Source: Candidatus Scatonaster coprocaballi
Lineage (GTDB): Bacteria; Bacillota; Clostridia; Saccharofermentanales; Saccharofermentanaceae
DNA length: 61,406 bases
Assembly (NCBI GenBank): GCA_018064475.1
Contig: JAGHVD010000017.1
Coordinates: 1 to 61,406, forward strand
Reading direction: 5' to 3'
The notes under the pieces are model-generated. The model searched no databases and was not told the origin of the DNA. It saw nothing but the letters and a program-made list of their open reading frames with translations. Made by a program: the position numbers and the translations under genes. Positions 34,431 through 43,766 of this stretch are shown piece by piece (positions within the stretch are counted from its first letter, which is position 1; each line of letters opens with the position of its first letter).

Positions 34431-35692
34431 TCCTCTGCATCGTCTGTCATCTTGATGTCGCCTGGTTCAATGGCTGCAATGATGCGGATCTTGTCCGGAT
34501 CGATGATCTCACCATTGGCGTCTACGAGCTGCTTGTCTTCATTGCGCTTACTGCCTTTAATGATCTTTGTCAGGCTGGTATCAAGGATGGTGCCGTTGTA
34601 CTCGAGACGGTGATCACGGTTCATATCTACGTTGAAGTAATTGGTGTGGTCTTCGGCAATCATGATATGAATACCATCCGGTTCGACCTTCATGCCGACC
34701 TGATCACCCACTGTTGCACTCTTGGTGCTCTGGATGACCATCTCATAACGGCCGGATTCTACAGTGATCTCATAATGCATGCCCTTGAAGATGACGTCGG
34801 AAACGATACCCTTGATCTGGCCTTCAGAAGGGGAGACGATCTGCACATCTTCCGGACGAATGACGGCAGTGATCTGTGTGCCTTCCTTGACATCATCAAC
34901 AGTGATGAATTCGCCACCGGCAAAACGAGCCTTCATCGAGCCGGTCATGATGCCGTTGAAGATGTTGCTCTCGCCGATAAAGTCAGCAACGAAAGTATTC
35001 TTCGGTTCATTGTAGATGTCTTCTGGAGTGCCGATCTGTTGAATCTCACCAGCGGACATGACGACGATCTTATCGGACATTGTCAGGGCTTCTTCCTGAT
35101 CATGGGTAACGTAGATGAAGGTGATACCCAGTTCACGGTGCATGTTCTTCAGCTCGAGCTGCATCTCTTTACGCATCTTCAAGTCCAGCGCACCCAAAGG
35201 CTCGTCGAGAAGCAGAATCTCAGGCTTGTTGACCAGTGCACGCGCGATGGCTACACGCTGTTGCTGACCACCGGAAAGGGTGGAGACATTACGATGCTCG
35301 AAACCTTCCAAGTCAACAAGTTCCAAGACTTTCTTGACCTGTTTCTTGATTTCGGCCTTCGGTGTTTTCTTCTGCTTCAGACCGAAAGCAATGTTCTCAT
35401 AGATATTCATATGCGGGAAAAGCGCATAACGCTGGAAGACGGTGTTGATTGGACGAATGTGCGGCGGAAGATGTGAGATGTCTTCGCCGTTCAGAAGGAT
35501 CTCTCCGCTTGATGGCGTCTCAAAACCTGCAATCATACGAAGCGTAGTCGTCTTTCCACAACCGGAAGGCCCTAAGAATGTTACGAATTCGCCTCGCTTG
35601 ATCTCAAGATTGAAATCATTTACTGCAGCAAATCCGTCTTCGAAAGACTTGGTGATGTGCTTCAATTCAATAATGTTTTCACTGTTCCCCAT
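34400..35692 (-). CDS. potA: Polyamine ABC transporter ATP-binding protein PotA, frameshifted near the 3' end
   Basis: 430 residues as read. The ATPase domain is complete: Walker [12 protein letters not shown] loop [11 protein letters not shown], signature [14 protein letters not shown], Walker [13 protein letters not shown] and switch VTHDQEEAL. The TOBE-containing C-terminal half begins near residue 240 and includes RPEDVQIV. The frame then slips and ends in ASSPA, and the expected terminal segment follows in another frame. The catalytic part may still work, but the regulatory domain would be incomplete. The start has GAGAGGG upstream. potB translation would no longer be coupled to potA. 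Confidence 0.9.
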   Translation of the reverse strand: MGNSENIIELKHITKSFEDGFAAVNDFNLEIKRGEFVTFLGPSGCGKTTTLRMIAGFETPSSGEILLNGEDISHLPPHIRPINTVFQRYALFPHMNIYENIAFGLKQKKTPKAEIKKQVKKVLELVDLEGFEHRNVSTLSGGQQQRVAIARALVNKPEILLLDEPLGALDLKMRKEMQLELKNMHRELGITFIYVTHDQEEALTMSDKIVVMSAGEIQQIGTPEDIYNEPKNTFVADFIGESNIFNGIMTGSMKARFAGGEFITVDDVKEGTQITAVIRPEDVQIVSPSEGQIKGIVSDVIFKGMHYEITVESGRYEMVIQSTKSATVGDQVGMKVEPDGIHIMIAEDHTNYFNVDMNRDHRLEYNGTILDTSLTKIIKGSKRNEDKQLVDANGEIIDPDKIRIIAAIEPGDIKMTDDAEEVLYRASSPA

Positions 35693-35733
35693 TTTTGTAC
35701 CCTCTCTTATTTATGATTCTGAATTCTTACTTA

Positions 35734-36291
35734 CTAAAATGATGGTGGTGTGCTGACCCAGATCAGCTTCGCTGGACGCTTGCCAGGATTCTCGAGGTAA
35801 TGTGCACGGTCTGCTTCGAAGTAGAAACTTTCACCGGTTTTGACCTCTTTCTTTCGATCACCTCGGTGAAGAATCACGCGGCCGGAAAGAACATAGCCGA
35901 ATTCTTCGCCATTGTGAGGCGTGTCTTCCTCCGTCTTCTGTCCCGGTTGGATGGTCATGAGAATCGGCTCCATCTGATTGGATTGAGCAGAAGGAACAAC
36001 CCAGCAGGTAACATTTCCGACATCATCGGTCTTCTCGAAATAATCTTCTGTTCGGAAGACGATCTGTCCCTGATTATCTTCCTTAAAAAACTCAGAAGGT
36101 GTTGTACCCAGACATTCAATCAGATCGAATAGTGTTACGACAGAAGGCGAAACCTGTCCATTTTCCAGCTGGCAGATAAAGCCCTTGGTCAACTCCGCAC
36201 GATCTGCCAGTTCCTGCTGCGTCAAACCATACTGTTTTCTAAGGTTTTTCAGCTTTAGACCGATCATGGCATTTGCGGTATCCACATCCAT
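35734..36291 (-). CDS. XRE-family regulator with C-terminal cupin domain (PuuR-like)
   Basis: 185 residues from the ATG at 36291; the ATG at 36300 lies too close to AAAGG. The N-terminal helix-turn-helix is LKNLRKQYGLTQQELADRAEL...GFICQLENGQ, cited by its ends. The cupin has PGQKTEEDTPHNGEEFGYVL and the second motif FYFEADRAHYLENPG. Regulators of this build control polyamine uptake genes, and the gene leads the pot operon 41 bp before potA. It probably represses its own promoter when polyamines are plentiful. Confidence 0.88.
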   Translation of the reverse strand: MDVDTANAMIGLKLKNLRKQYGLTQQELADRAELTKGFICQLENGQVSPSVVTLFDLIECLGTTPSEFFKEDNQGQIVFRTEDYFEKTDDVGNVTCWVVPSAQSNQMEPILMTIQPGQKTEEDTPHNGEEFGYVLSGRVILHRGDRKKEVKTGESFYFEADRAHYLENPGKRPAKLIWVSTPPSF

Positions 36292-36302
36292 AGTCAGCAT
36301 CC

Positions 36303-36345
36303 TTTCTAAATTCTAATTCTAAACCTAGCATTTACGATTACTAAA
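36303..36345 (-). promoter_or_regulatory. Repeated TTTAG motifs, candidate operator of the pot operon
   Basis: Between the -10 box and the regulator start the minus strand shows TTTAGTAAT and then TTTAGAATTAGAATTTAG, i.e. several TTAGAA-type half sites. This is a plausible binding region for the XRE regulator. Confidence 0.35.
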
Positions 36346-36356
36346 CAAGCAGTATG

Positions 36357-36384
36357 ATTATAACGCGATTAAACATCGAGTCAA
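36357..36384 (-). promoter_or_regulatory. Promoter of the potRABCD operon
   Basis: On the minus strand TTGACT (36384-36379), a 16-bp spacer and TATAAT (36362-36357), followed by a ~65-base leader. Confidence 0.8.
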
Positions 36385-36476
36385 GTAAAAATAAACAAAT
36401 TGCGTAATTTTTCTGTAATTTTTATCAGAGGAAAAATTGCACAGCCGAAAACCAATCGCACGGATGGTGAATTGGA

Positions 36477-36504
36477 TTGACACACTTTCGTGGAAGTATA
36501 TAAT
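36477..36504 (+). promoter_or_regulatory. Promoter of the phosphonate operon
   Basis: TTGACA (36477-36482), a 16-bp spacer and TATAAT (36499-36504): near-consensus, so strong unless repressed. The inverted repeat that starts 5 bp downstream would cover the transcription start. Confidence 0.85.
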
Positions 36505-36508
36505 GGAA

Positions 36509-36547
36509 GTGTTCATTTTCACGATGAATATATATAGAAATGAACAC
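36509..36547 (+). promoter_or_regulatory. Inverted repeat operator/hairpin in the phosphonate operon leader
   Basis: GTGTTCATTT (36509-36518) and AAATGAACAC (36538-36547) are exact inverted copies, separated by an AT-rich stretch, with AAAGGAG directly after the right arm. It may be an operator for a dimeric winged-helix protein at the start site, or an RNA hairpin that presents or hides the ribosome binding site. Confidence 0.6.
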
Positions 36548-36562
36548 AAAGGAGTGTGCAAT

Positions 36563-37453
36563 ATGTCATTGTCCAGAAAACAGTTCGATATCCTTGTTGC
36601 CATAGTAGAATCGGCTTCTCCGCTGTCTCAGAGAGAACTTGAGAATGTGACCGGTCATTCCCTTGGTACCATCAATAAAGTGTGTAAAGAATTAACGGAG
36701 ATGAAGCTGATTCTGAACGGTCAGGTTACAGAGAAAGGCATGGAAGCCTTGGAGCCTTATCGTGCGAAGCGTGCGATCTTCATTGCCGCGGGGTTCGGAT
36801 CAAGAATGGTCCCGATTACGCTGAATACTCCGAAACCACTGGTCCGTGTACATGGAAAGCGCATCATTGATACACTTCTGGATGCGGTAATTGAAGCGGG
36901 AATCGAAGAGATCTACATTGTTCGCGGATATTTAGGCGAACAGTTCGATCAGCTTCTTTATAAATATCCGATGGTCCATTTCCTGGATAATCCGGTCTAT
37001 AACGAGGCCAACAACATTTCCAGCTCCATGATCGCGCGTTCATTGCTTTCAAATGCTTATGTGTTTGAGGCGGATCTTCTGCTCTCGAATCCGAAAATCA
37101 TTACCAAATATCACTATACTTCCGATTTCCTTGCAATTCCGAAGGATCGTACCGATGACTGGTGCTTCGAAGTCAAAGACGGCGTGATTCGCGAAGAGAA
37201 GGTTGGTGGAGAGAACTGCTGGCAGATGGTAGGCATTTCCTATTGGAACGCGGAAGATGGCCAGAAGTTGACGAGCGACATTGAGAAAGTCTTTACCGGA
37301 CCTGGCGGACGTGAACGTTACTGGGAACAGGTGCCGCTTGTGTACTGTAAAGAGAACTACCAGGTTGCTGTTCGAGCATGTAAAGAAGAAGACATCGTGG
37401 AGATCGATACTTTCCGCGAACTGAAGGAGATCGACAAGTCATACGATGTGTGA
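36563..37453 (+). CDS. Winged-helix plus nucleotidyltransferase (PntC/LicC-like CTP transferase)
   Basis: 296 residues from the ATG after AAAGGAG. Residues 1-65 form a winged helix-turn-helix (LSQRELENVTGHSLGTINKVCKEL, cited by its core SLGTINKVCKEL). From ~70 the nucleotidyltransferase domain begins IFIAAGFGSRMVPITLNTPKP, with the Arg and Lys of the NTP loop, and continues with the acidic metal site in FEADLLLSN. LicC-type enzymes make CDP-choline from phosphocholine; the PntC group makes CMP-activated 2-aminoethylphosphonate. The phosphonate genes beside it favour the second. The fused DNA-binding domain suggests the enzyme may also regulate the operon. Confidence 0.8.
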   Translation: MSLSRKQFDILVAIVESASPLSQRELENVTGHSLGTINKVCKELTEMKLILNGQVTEKGMEALEPYRAKRAIFIAAGFGSRMVPITLNTPKPLVRVHGKRIIDTLLDAVIEAGIEEIYIVRGYLGEQFDQLLYKYPMVHFLDNPVYNEANNISSSMIARSLLSNAYVFEADLLLSNPKIITKYHYTSDFLAIPKDRTDDWCFEVKDGVIREEKVGGENCWQMVGISYWNAEDGQKLTSDIEKVFTGPGGRERYWEQVPLVYCKENYQVAVRACKEEDIVEIDTFRELKEIDKSYDV

Positions 37454-37495
37454 CGGTGAACCGGAAGCATCTTTATTTTCATAAGGAGAAAGAAT

Positions 37496-38629
37496 ATGGA
37501 AACTATCAAGAGAAATATTCTGCTGAATCCTGGTCCGTCTACGACTACGGATACGGTAAAATACGCGCAGGTCGTACCGGATATCTGCCCGCGTGAGAAA
37601 GAGTTTGCCGGACTCATGAAGGGCCTTCGTGAGGATCTGGTGAAAGTAGTACATGGAGATTTAGAGAAGTACACATCCGTACTGTTCTGTGGTTCAGGCA
37701 CAATTAATATCGATGTGTGTCTCAATTCTTTACTACCGGAAGGAAAGAAGGCACTGGTTATCAATAATGGTGCTTATTCCACGCGTGCAGTGGAGATTCT
37801 ACAAGGATACGGTCTTCCGTACATTGATCTGAAATTTGCGGTTGACCAGCGTCCAGACCTCGCCATCGTGGAGGAGACGCTGAAGAATGACCCGGACATT
37901 GCGCTGGTACATACGACGCATAATGAGACGGGAACCGGCATCTGTAATCCGATTTCTGAGATTGGCGCATTGGCCCATCGTTATGGCGCTATTTTTACCG
38001 TAGATACCACGAGTACCTACGCGATGGTTCCTATCGATATCGAGAAGGATAACATCGATTTCTGCATGGCCTCTGCACAGAAAGGCTTGATGGCGATGAC
38101 CGGTCTTTCTTTCGTAATCGGAAACCGTTCCATCATAGAAGCATCTGCCAACTATCCTAGACGTAGTTATTACTGTAACCTGTTCTTGCAGTATGATTGC
38201 TTCGAGAAGACAGGGGAGATGCATTTCACCCCACCGGTACAGACCATCTATGCGACAATTCAAGCTTTGAAAGAATACTGGGCAGAGGGCGAGAAGAATA
38301 AGTGGGCCCGCCATACCCGCGTGTTCAATGCCATCAATCGTGGGCTTGATGAACTAGGGTTCCGTCAGGTCATTCGACCGGAGTGGCGGACCGGACTTGT
38401 ATCCTCGGCGATTTATCCGGATGATCCGAATTTCAGCTTCGAGAAAGTACATGATTACTGCTATGAACGTGGTTTTACCATCTATCCAGGTAAAATTTCC
38501 ACCACCAATACATTCCGCCTTTGTGCCTTGGGTGCGATCGATGAACCGGATATCGTGGCTTTCTTCGAAGTCTTCAAGGAAGCACTTGCGACAACGGGCG
38601 TCAACGTGCCGGTACACTACAACAGTTAA
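37496..38629 (+). CDS. phnW: 2-aminoethylphosphonate aminotransferase
   Basis: 377 residues, class V PLP aminotransferase. It begins ILLNPGPSTTTDTVK and has CGSGTINID, TTHNETGTG and the PLP lysine in ASAQKGLMAMTG; RLCALG is near the C-terminus. It converts phosphonoacetaldehyde to 2-aminoethylphosphonate when run in the biosynthetic direction, which is expected here because the mutase and decarboxylase genes follow. No phosphonate degradation gene (phnX, phnA) is present. Confidence 0.88.
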   Translation: METIKRNILLNPGPSTTTDTVKYAQVVPDICPREKEFAGLMKGLREDLVKVVHGDLEKYTSVLFCGSGTINIDVCLNSLLPEGKKALVINNGAYSTRAVEILQGYGLPYIDLKFAVDQRPDLAIVEETLKNDPDIALVHTTHNETGTGICNPISEIGALAHRYGAIFTVDTTSTYAMVPIDIEKDNIDFCMASAQKGLMAMTGLSFVIGNRSIIEASANYPRRSYYCNLFLQYDCFEKTGEMHFTPPVQTIYATIQALKEYWAEGEKNKWARHTRVFNAINRGLDELGFRQVIRPEWRTGLVSSAIYPDDPNFSFEKVHDYCYERGFTIYPGKISTTNTFRLCALGAIDEPDIVAFFEVFKEALATTGVNVPVHYNS

Positions 38630-38647
38630 GTATTGAGGAGATAGAAA

Positions 38648-39955
38648 ATGGGAGAAGAACGCAAGACAGTATATACCTGCTTCTGTACAGATGTGATCCA
38701 CAAGGGACACTTGAACATTCTGAATGAAGCTTCGAAATTAGGACGTGTCATTGTCGGATGCCTGTCGGACTGTGCATTGATCCGATATAACCGGTTTCCG
38801 ACTCTTCCGCAGGAGGAAAGACTAAAACTCTACAGATCCCTGCCGGGTGTCGAGGAAGTGGTGCTGCAGGAACAGATGCATTACGATGACGTGATCGCGT
38901 TGATTCATCCGGATTACATCGTACACGGTGATAACTGGCAGAATGGTCCAGAGAAGGCGATCCGCGATCACGTGGAGAGCCTTCTGCAGGAATACGGCGG
39001 AGAAATCATCGATATACCTTACACTTATGATGAAGATGTGCATAAGATCGACATGCAACTTCGCGAGAAACTGGCGATGCCGGAATACCGTCGTAAGCGT
39101 TTGCGTCAACTTCTGAAGATGACACCGGTCGTGAAGACTATGGAAGCACATAGCGGATTGACCGGACTCATCGTGGAAAAGACAGTAGTAGAGAATGAGG
39201 GAAAACTCGATCAATTCGATGCCATGTGGGTCAGCTCGCTTTGTGACAGTACAGCGAAGGGCAAACCGGACATTGAACTCGTAGATATGACCTCACGCTT
39301 CCGCACAATTGAGGATATTACCGAGGTCACGACGAAGCCGATCATCTTTGACGGAGATACCGGTGGATTGACCGAACACTTCGTCTATACGGTGCGAAGC
39401 CTTGAGAGATTGGGCGTATCAGCAGTGATTATCGAAGATAAGACCGGACTGAAGAAGAACTCCCTTTTCGGCACTGAGGTAGAGCAGACGCAAGCGAGTA
39501 TCGAGGAATTCTCCGCCAAGATCGCGGCCGGTAAGAAAGCACAGTTGACGGATGATTTCATGATTATTGCGCGTATCGAGAGCCTGATCCTAGAACGAGG
39601 TATGGAGGATGCACTGGCTCGTGCGAGAGCTTTTGTCAAAGCAGGCGCGGACGGCATCATGATCCACAGTAGAAAGAAAGATCCGGAAGAGATCCTGACC
39701 TTCTGCGACCGTTTCCGCAACGAAGACAGTAAGACGCCGATCGTTGTAGTACCTACAAGTTTTAATACAGTGACGGAAGAAGAACTGGGAGCACATGGTG
39801 TGAATATCGTGATCTATGCCAACCAGCTGACACGAAGTGCTTTTCCCGCTATGCAGAAGACGGCAGAAGATATCTTGAAGAATCACCGTGCGAAAGAAGT
39901 AGACGATCGCCTGATGTCCATTAAGAATATCATTACGCTGATCGACGAGATCTGA
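38648..39955 (+). CDS. aepX: Phosphoenolpyruvate mutase with N-terminal cytidylyltransferase-like domain
   Basis: 435 residues in two domains. Residues 1-140 form a nucleotidyltransferase fold with CTDVIHKGHLNIL (HxGH motif) and a VGCLSD strand. Residues ~150-435 are PEP mutase, with WVSSLCDS, FDGDTGG and the signature EDKTGLKKNS, which distinguishes mutases from isocitrate-lyase-like relatives. The mutase makes the C-P bond of phosphonopyruvate. The operon thus has two nucleotidyltransferase folds: this one and the separate PntC-like gene. Whether the N-terminal domain here is active is unknown; the ISS(T)ER-type second motif was not obvious. Confidence 0.92.
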   Translation: MGEERKTVYTCFCTDVIHKGHLNILNEASKLGRVIVGCLSDCALIRYNRFPTLPQEERLKLYRSLPGVEEVVLQEQMHYDDVIALIHPDYIVHGDNWQNGPEKAIRDHVESLLQEYGGEIIDIPYTYDEDVHKIDMQLREKLAMPEYRRKRLRQLLKMTPVVKTMEAHSGLTGLIVEKTVVENEGKLDQFDAMWVSSLCDSTAKGKPDIELVDMTSRFRTIEDITEVTTKPIIFDGDTGGLTEHFVYTVRSLERLGVSAVIIEDKTGLKKNSLFGTEVEQTQASIEEFSAKIAAGKKAQLTDDFMIIARIESLILERGMEDALARARAFVKAGADGIMIHSRKKDPEEILTFCDRFRNEDSKTPIVVVPTSFNTVTEEELGAHGVNIVIYANQLTRSAFPAMQKTAEDILKNHRAKEVDDRLMSIKNIITLIDEI

Positions 39956-39979
39956 TCATCAATATGTGAGGAGAACAAC

Positions 39980-41104
39980 ATGAAAGTTGAGAAATTAGTA
40001 GATATTATCGGTGCGGATTTCTATACAGGCGTGCCGGATTCACAGCTTAAGGCGTTATGTAACTACCTGATGTACACCTATGGTATTGATGCGCATCACC
40101 ACGTCATTGCAGCCAATGAGGGCAACTGCACCGCGCTGGCGGCAGGTTACCATCTGGCCACGGGCAAAACACCTGTTGTGTATATGCAAAACAGCGGAGA
40201 GGGAAACATCATTAATCCGGTGGCAAGCCTTCTGAACGATAAGGTGTATGCCATTCCGATGGTCTTCATTATCGGCTGGCGTGGAGAACCCGGTGTACAC
40301 GATGAGCCGCAGCATATCTACCAAGGTGAAGTGACCGTTAAGCTCTTGGACGATATGGGCATCGCGAATTTTGCGATTGGAAAAGATACGACCGACGAAG
40401 AAGTCGAAACGAAGATGGCCGAATTTAGAGAGGTTCTTGCAGCGGGCAAGGATGTGGCCTTCGTCATCCGTAAAGGTGCACTGTCCTTTGATGAGAAGGT
40501 CCACTATGAGAACGAGAATAAGATGGTGCGTGAAGAAATTATTCAGCACATCGTAGCGATCAGTGAAGAAGATCCGATTATTTCCACAACAGGCAAGGCT
40601 TCACGCGAACTCTTTGAGACACGTGTAGCCAATGATCAACCGCACAAGTACGATTTCCTGACTGTTGGCTCGATGGGTCATAGTTCCTCGATTGCACTGG
40701 GTGTGGCGATCAACAAGCCGCAACAGAAGATCTGGTGTATAGATGGAGATGGCGCGGTCCTGATGCATATGGGCGCTATGGCTGTGATCGGCGCAAGTGC
40801 ACCACAGAATCTGGTTCATATCGTGATCAATAATGCGGCGCATGAGACTGTGGGCGGTATGCCGACTGTCATGGATCATGTCGATCTGGTGGCTATGGCC
40901 AAAGCTTGCGGTTATCCGTATGCAGTACGTGTGGATGATTTCGAATCGTTGGATCGTGAACTTTCACTTGCGAAGGGCCTGAATGAATTGTGCCTCATAG
41001 AAGTGAAGTGCTCAATTGGCGCAAGAGAAGACCTCGGACGTCCGACGACTACTGCACTTGAGAATAAGCAGAACTTCATGTCCTATTTGGCAGAACTGGA
41101 ATAG
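39980..41104 (+). CDS. aepY: Phosphonopyruvate decarboxylase
   Basis: 374 residues, thiamine-diphosphate enzyme. The N-terminal PYR domain starts DFYTGVPDSQLKALCNYL and has the catalytic Glu in HVIAANEGNCTALAAG; the PP domain has GSMGHSSSIALG and the diphosphate/metal motif DGDGAVLMHMG...INNAAHE. It removes CO2 from phosphonopyruvate to give phosphonoacetaldehyde, which pulls the unfavourable mutase step forward. Normal length. It ends 5 bp from the stop of the oppositely oriented YidC-fusion gene. Confidence 0.93.
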   Translation: MKVEKLVDIIGADFYTGVPDSQLKALCNYLMYTYGIDAHHHVIAANEGNCTALAAGYHLATGKTPVVYMQNSGEGNIINPVASLLNDKVYAIPMVFIIGWRGEPGVHDEPQHIYQGEVTVKLLDDMGIANFAIGKDTTDEEVETKMAEFREVLAAGKDVAFVIRKGALSFDEKVHYENENKMVREEIIQHIVAISEEDPIISTTGKASRELFETRVANDQPHKYDFLTVGSMGHSSSIALGVAINKPQQKIWCIDGDGAVLMHMGAMAVIGASAPQNLVHIVINNAAHETVGGMPTVMDHVDLVAMAKACGYPYAVRVDDFESLDRELSLAKGLNELCLIEVKCSIGAREDLGRPTTTALENKQNFMSYLAELE

Positions 41105-41109
41105 AAGAA

Positions 41110-43752
41110 TCAGAAGATTTCATCCTCATCCTCTTTCTGCCAACTGTCCATATCGAATATATCTTGTCCCTCTAGAGAATACCAGATAGTATCTTGGAAG
41201 ACATTGCCGGAATCAGAAGTAAGTGCCCAGTTGTCAGTGTACATGATGTACTGTTTGCCGGCCTTCTCCTCCGGACGATAGATTGGACGATTTGTGAACG
41301 GGTTGATTGGGTTTTCCAACAGCCCGTTCATTGCGATATACGGTGTATCAGCAGAAGTCATGAATGAATCATCAATCTTCATCTCACCACTAGATCCGAA
41401 ATCCTTATATAGAAGTACCGGATTATAAGCCATTGAGTCTTCGGAATTATATTCGGCGTCTGAATTACTACCATCTAGGAAGTATCTGTCATCGAAGTGA
41501 CCGAGCGGCCAACCGTGGTCAGACACGATGATGATTCTTGTATTATCGTAGACACCGAGTCTTTTCAACTCATCCATCCAGTTTCCTAACTGGATCCAAG
41601 CGGCCATATTGCATTGGTAATGTGTAAGCTTGTACCGACGATTGGTCTCCATCTCTAAGGTGATGCCATCACACGTGAATCGTTCCGGATGATTCTTGTC
41701 GAATTCAGTGTTATCGACTTCATACTGCGGCGCATATTCCGGTTCCTGAAGAGGCATCGTGTTGTGTGCGGTACTGTTCTGAAGCAGGAAGAAATGATTC
41801 TTTCCAGAATCGTCAACGGTTGTTAAGGAGGGGAGAGCCTGTAAGGCCGAGTAGGAATTGTTGAAGAGATTCATATAGGCAGAAGAAACGATATAGTGTC
41901 CTTCTTCACTAAAAGTCTGCAAAGAGAGACCGGAACGCTTCGATGAGAAGTAGGAACCGTCCGTATAGAGGAAAGACTGCAGGCAAAGCGGGGAGGCTTT
42001 CATCAAACTATAGCAGAAGAAATTACGCTTCCAAGTTGCAATGACCTCTTTATCGCTCTCGACTGAATCGCAGAACATTCCCTGCTCTGTGTTATATGCT
42101 TTGATATTGTCGTAGCCATCGTAGATGCTTAGATCCGGAATACCACTATATCCTGCAAAAGGAGGATCAAATACAGTTACATCGTAACCTGCTTCAGAGA
42201 AAATGACTGGCATGGTTAAGAGCGCTTCATCATGTTTCTGACGTAATGAGACATCCGAACGCTCGTTGATGGCGTACGGAGTATAATCGTAACCTCCAAA
42301 GAGGGCAGGAGCGGCAATGACTGTACGCATACCGAATGAAAGTGTATTCGGGTACCAAGTAAATCCAGAGAATTGTTCTTGTAACTCCGGCTTTTCCTGA
42401 AACATATATGGGATGTATGCCGGAATTGCGCGGTCTATCATAACGACGACTACATTCTGTCCTGTCTTGCTTAACGGAATTTCCGGAAGTTCCTGAGAGG
42501 TATTGTCCAGCACCCTACGAATATCCTTCATATCTGTTTGAATCCGATAGATGTTGAAAACTGAGATGATGGTTACTACGATTAGGAGAATCGGTGCCAA
42601 GAATCGAATGATGGATTCTTTTCTCAGAAATATGAAAATCACGATACAAATCACAGCCAGAACGAGAAGACCATTCATGAAAACCGAATTTGCAGGATGA
42701 GAAAGACCAGTATCGAACTGAAGATCGGAAGAAAGAATACTCTCACTTTTGCCGAACATTAGAAAATCTATAAAACTGATAGCCACGAAGCACCATATGG
42801 CGATACGGGCACGTTGGCGATTCTTACTTCCAGCGAGATAGTAGAAAAGTCCTCCCCAGATGACCAAGGCCCCAACAGCTGTGAACAAGGAGTAGAGAAT
42901 ATATCGGACGGGCGAGTGAACATTCGTCATGAGGATAAATTCTGATGTGGAGGACGAGATGACCAAAGAAGGAATCAATGCGCCGAGAAAGACACTCAGA
43001 ATCCCAGCGCCGTAAAGGAAAAGTCGATTGTCGACCTTATCTTTTGCCGAGGACGAAGACTTATCTGTCTTGGGAAGATGGCGATGAGCATAGACGATGT
43101 TTTTGACCAACGAGAAGACATTGTTCAAAGTCCAGTAGAGAACCAGTCCGGATGGAGACTGATAGAGTAGAACGAGGAAAATCAACGCCATACCATGAAG
43201 GGTGATCTTATCTTTCCACTTCATTCCTTTGGTGTAAATCTCGCTGGAGATAATATTGATCAGCGTCATGAGTACTGGGAGTACATTGATCGAGAAATTG
43301 CCGATGCGTAACAAGGCATCTGGTTCACCTAGATCCTTCAGCATCAGGAAACTTGCGCCTCGAAGAACAGAGAGATTCGACAGGAATCGGTACGCGGCAA
43401 TGAAGAACGGTACTTCTAGGATCAATGCGATAGAAGAACGAAGTGCATAGATGGGTTTGTAGTTGTTCTCACGATAGAAAGATTGAAGCATCATGTAACG
43501 CTCATCACCCTTGAAAGTCTTCTTGATGTGGGTGATAAATGGATCCATCTGCTTCTCGCGATCTTTCTCTTCGGCCTGAATCGCATCAGCCCGATTGTAG
43601 AAGGGGAGAAGAAGAAAATTCACAACGAGACTCAGCGGAATGATCGCAGCCCCGTAGTTATGGAGGAAATGGAAGGCTATCGCATAGACAGCCTCAAGAA
43701 TGAGTATCAATGGGGAGAGGATAAATTGATAAAGAATACTCCCGAACGACAC
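41110..43752 (-). CDS. YidC/Oxa1-like domain fused to LTA-synthase/alkaline-phosphatase-superfamily domain (paralogue 2)
   Basis: 880 residues. Residues 1-225 are YidC-like: FKGDERYMMLQSFYRENN and the final segment QSPSGLVLYWTLNNVFSLVK match the insertase fold, but the groove arginine (Arg in VRGIMYPL of E. coli YidC) aligns with Asn45. Four to five further membrane segments (~243-400) lead to an extracytoplasmic alkaline-phosphatase-superfamily domain (~430-880). Its likely metal-site Asp440 is in VVVVMIDR, the nucleophile is probably Thr477 (GMRTVIAAPALFGGYDY) and RIIIVSDHGW supplies the DH pair. Members of this superfamily transfer phosphoglycerol, phosphoethanolamine or sulfate groups. 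It is the last gene of the operon. Confidence 0.85.
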   Translation of the reverse strand: MSFGSILYQFILSPLILILEAVYAIAFHFLHNYGAAIIPLSLVVNFLLLPFYNRADAIQAEEKDREKQMDPFITHIKKTFKGDERYMMLQSFYRENNYKPIYALRSSIALILEVPFFIAAYRFLSNLSVLRGASFLMLKDLGEPDALLRIGNFSINVLPVLMTLINIISSEIYTKGMKWKDKITLHGMALIFLVLLYQSPSGLVLYWTLNNVFSLVKNIVYAHRHLPKTDKSSSSAKDKVDNRLFLYGAGILSVFLGALIPSLVISSSTSEFILMTNVHSPVRYILYSLFTAVGALVIWGGLFYYLAGSKNRQRARIAIWCFVAISFIDFLMFGKSESILSSDLQFDTGLSHPANSVFMNGLLVLAVICIVIFIFLRKESIIRFLAPILLIVVTIISVFNIYRIQTDMKDIRRVLDNTSQELPEIPLSKTGQNVVVVMIDRAIPAYIPYMFQEKPELQEQFSGFTWYPNTLSFGMRTVIAAPALFGGYDYTPYAINERSDVSLRQKHDEALLTMPVIFSEAGYDVTVFDPPFAGYSGIPDLSIYDGYDNIKAYNTEQGMFCDSVESDKEVIATWKRNFFCYSLMKASPLCLQSFLYTDGSYFSSKRSGLSLQTFSEEGHYIVSSAYMNLFNNSYSALQALPSLTTVDDSGKNHFFLLQNSTAHNTMPLQEPEYAPQYEVDNTEFDKNHPERFTCDGITLEMETNRRYKLTHYQCNMAAWIQLGNWMDELKRLGVYDNTRIIIVSDHGWPLGHFDDRYFLDGSNSDAEYNSEDSMAYNPVLLYKDFGSSGEMKIDDSFMTSADTPYIAMNGLLENPINPFTNRPIYRPEEKAGKQYIMYTDNWALTSDSGNVFQDTIWYSLEGQDIFDMDSWQKEDEDEIF

Positions 43753-43766
43753 GGTCTACCTCCAGA

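Noticed and set aside
34610-35476. Plus-strand open frame opposite potA, 288 codons
   Set aside because: The potA reading shows all ABC ATPase motifs; the opposite frame has none. Similar long shadows opposite the GH43 gene (13403-14242), trpB (24809-25600) and the YidC fusion (47048-47710) were dropped for the same reason.
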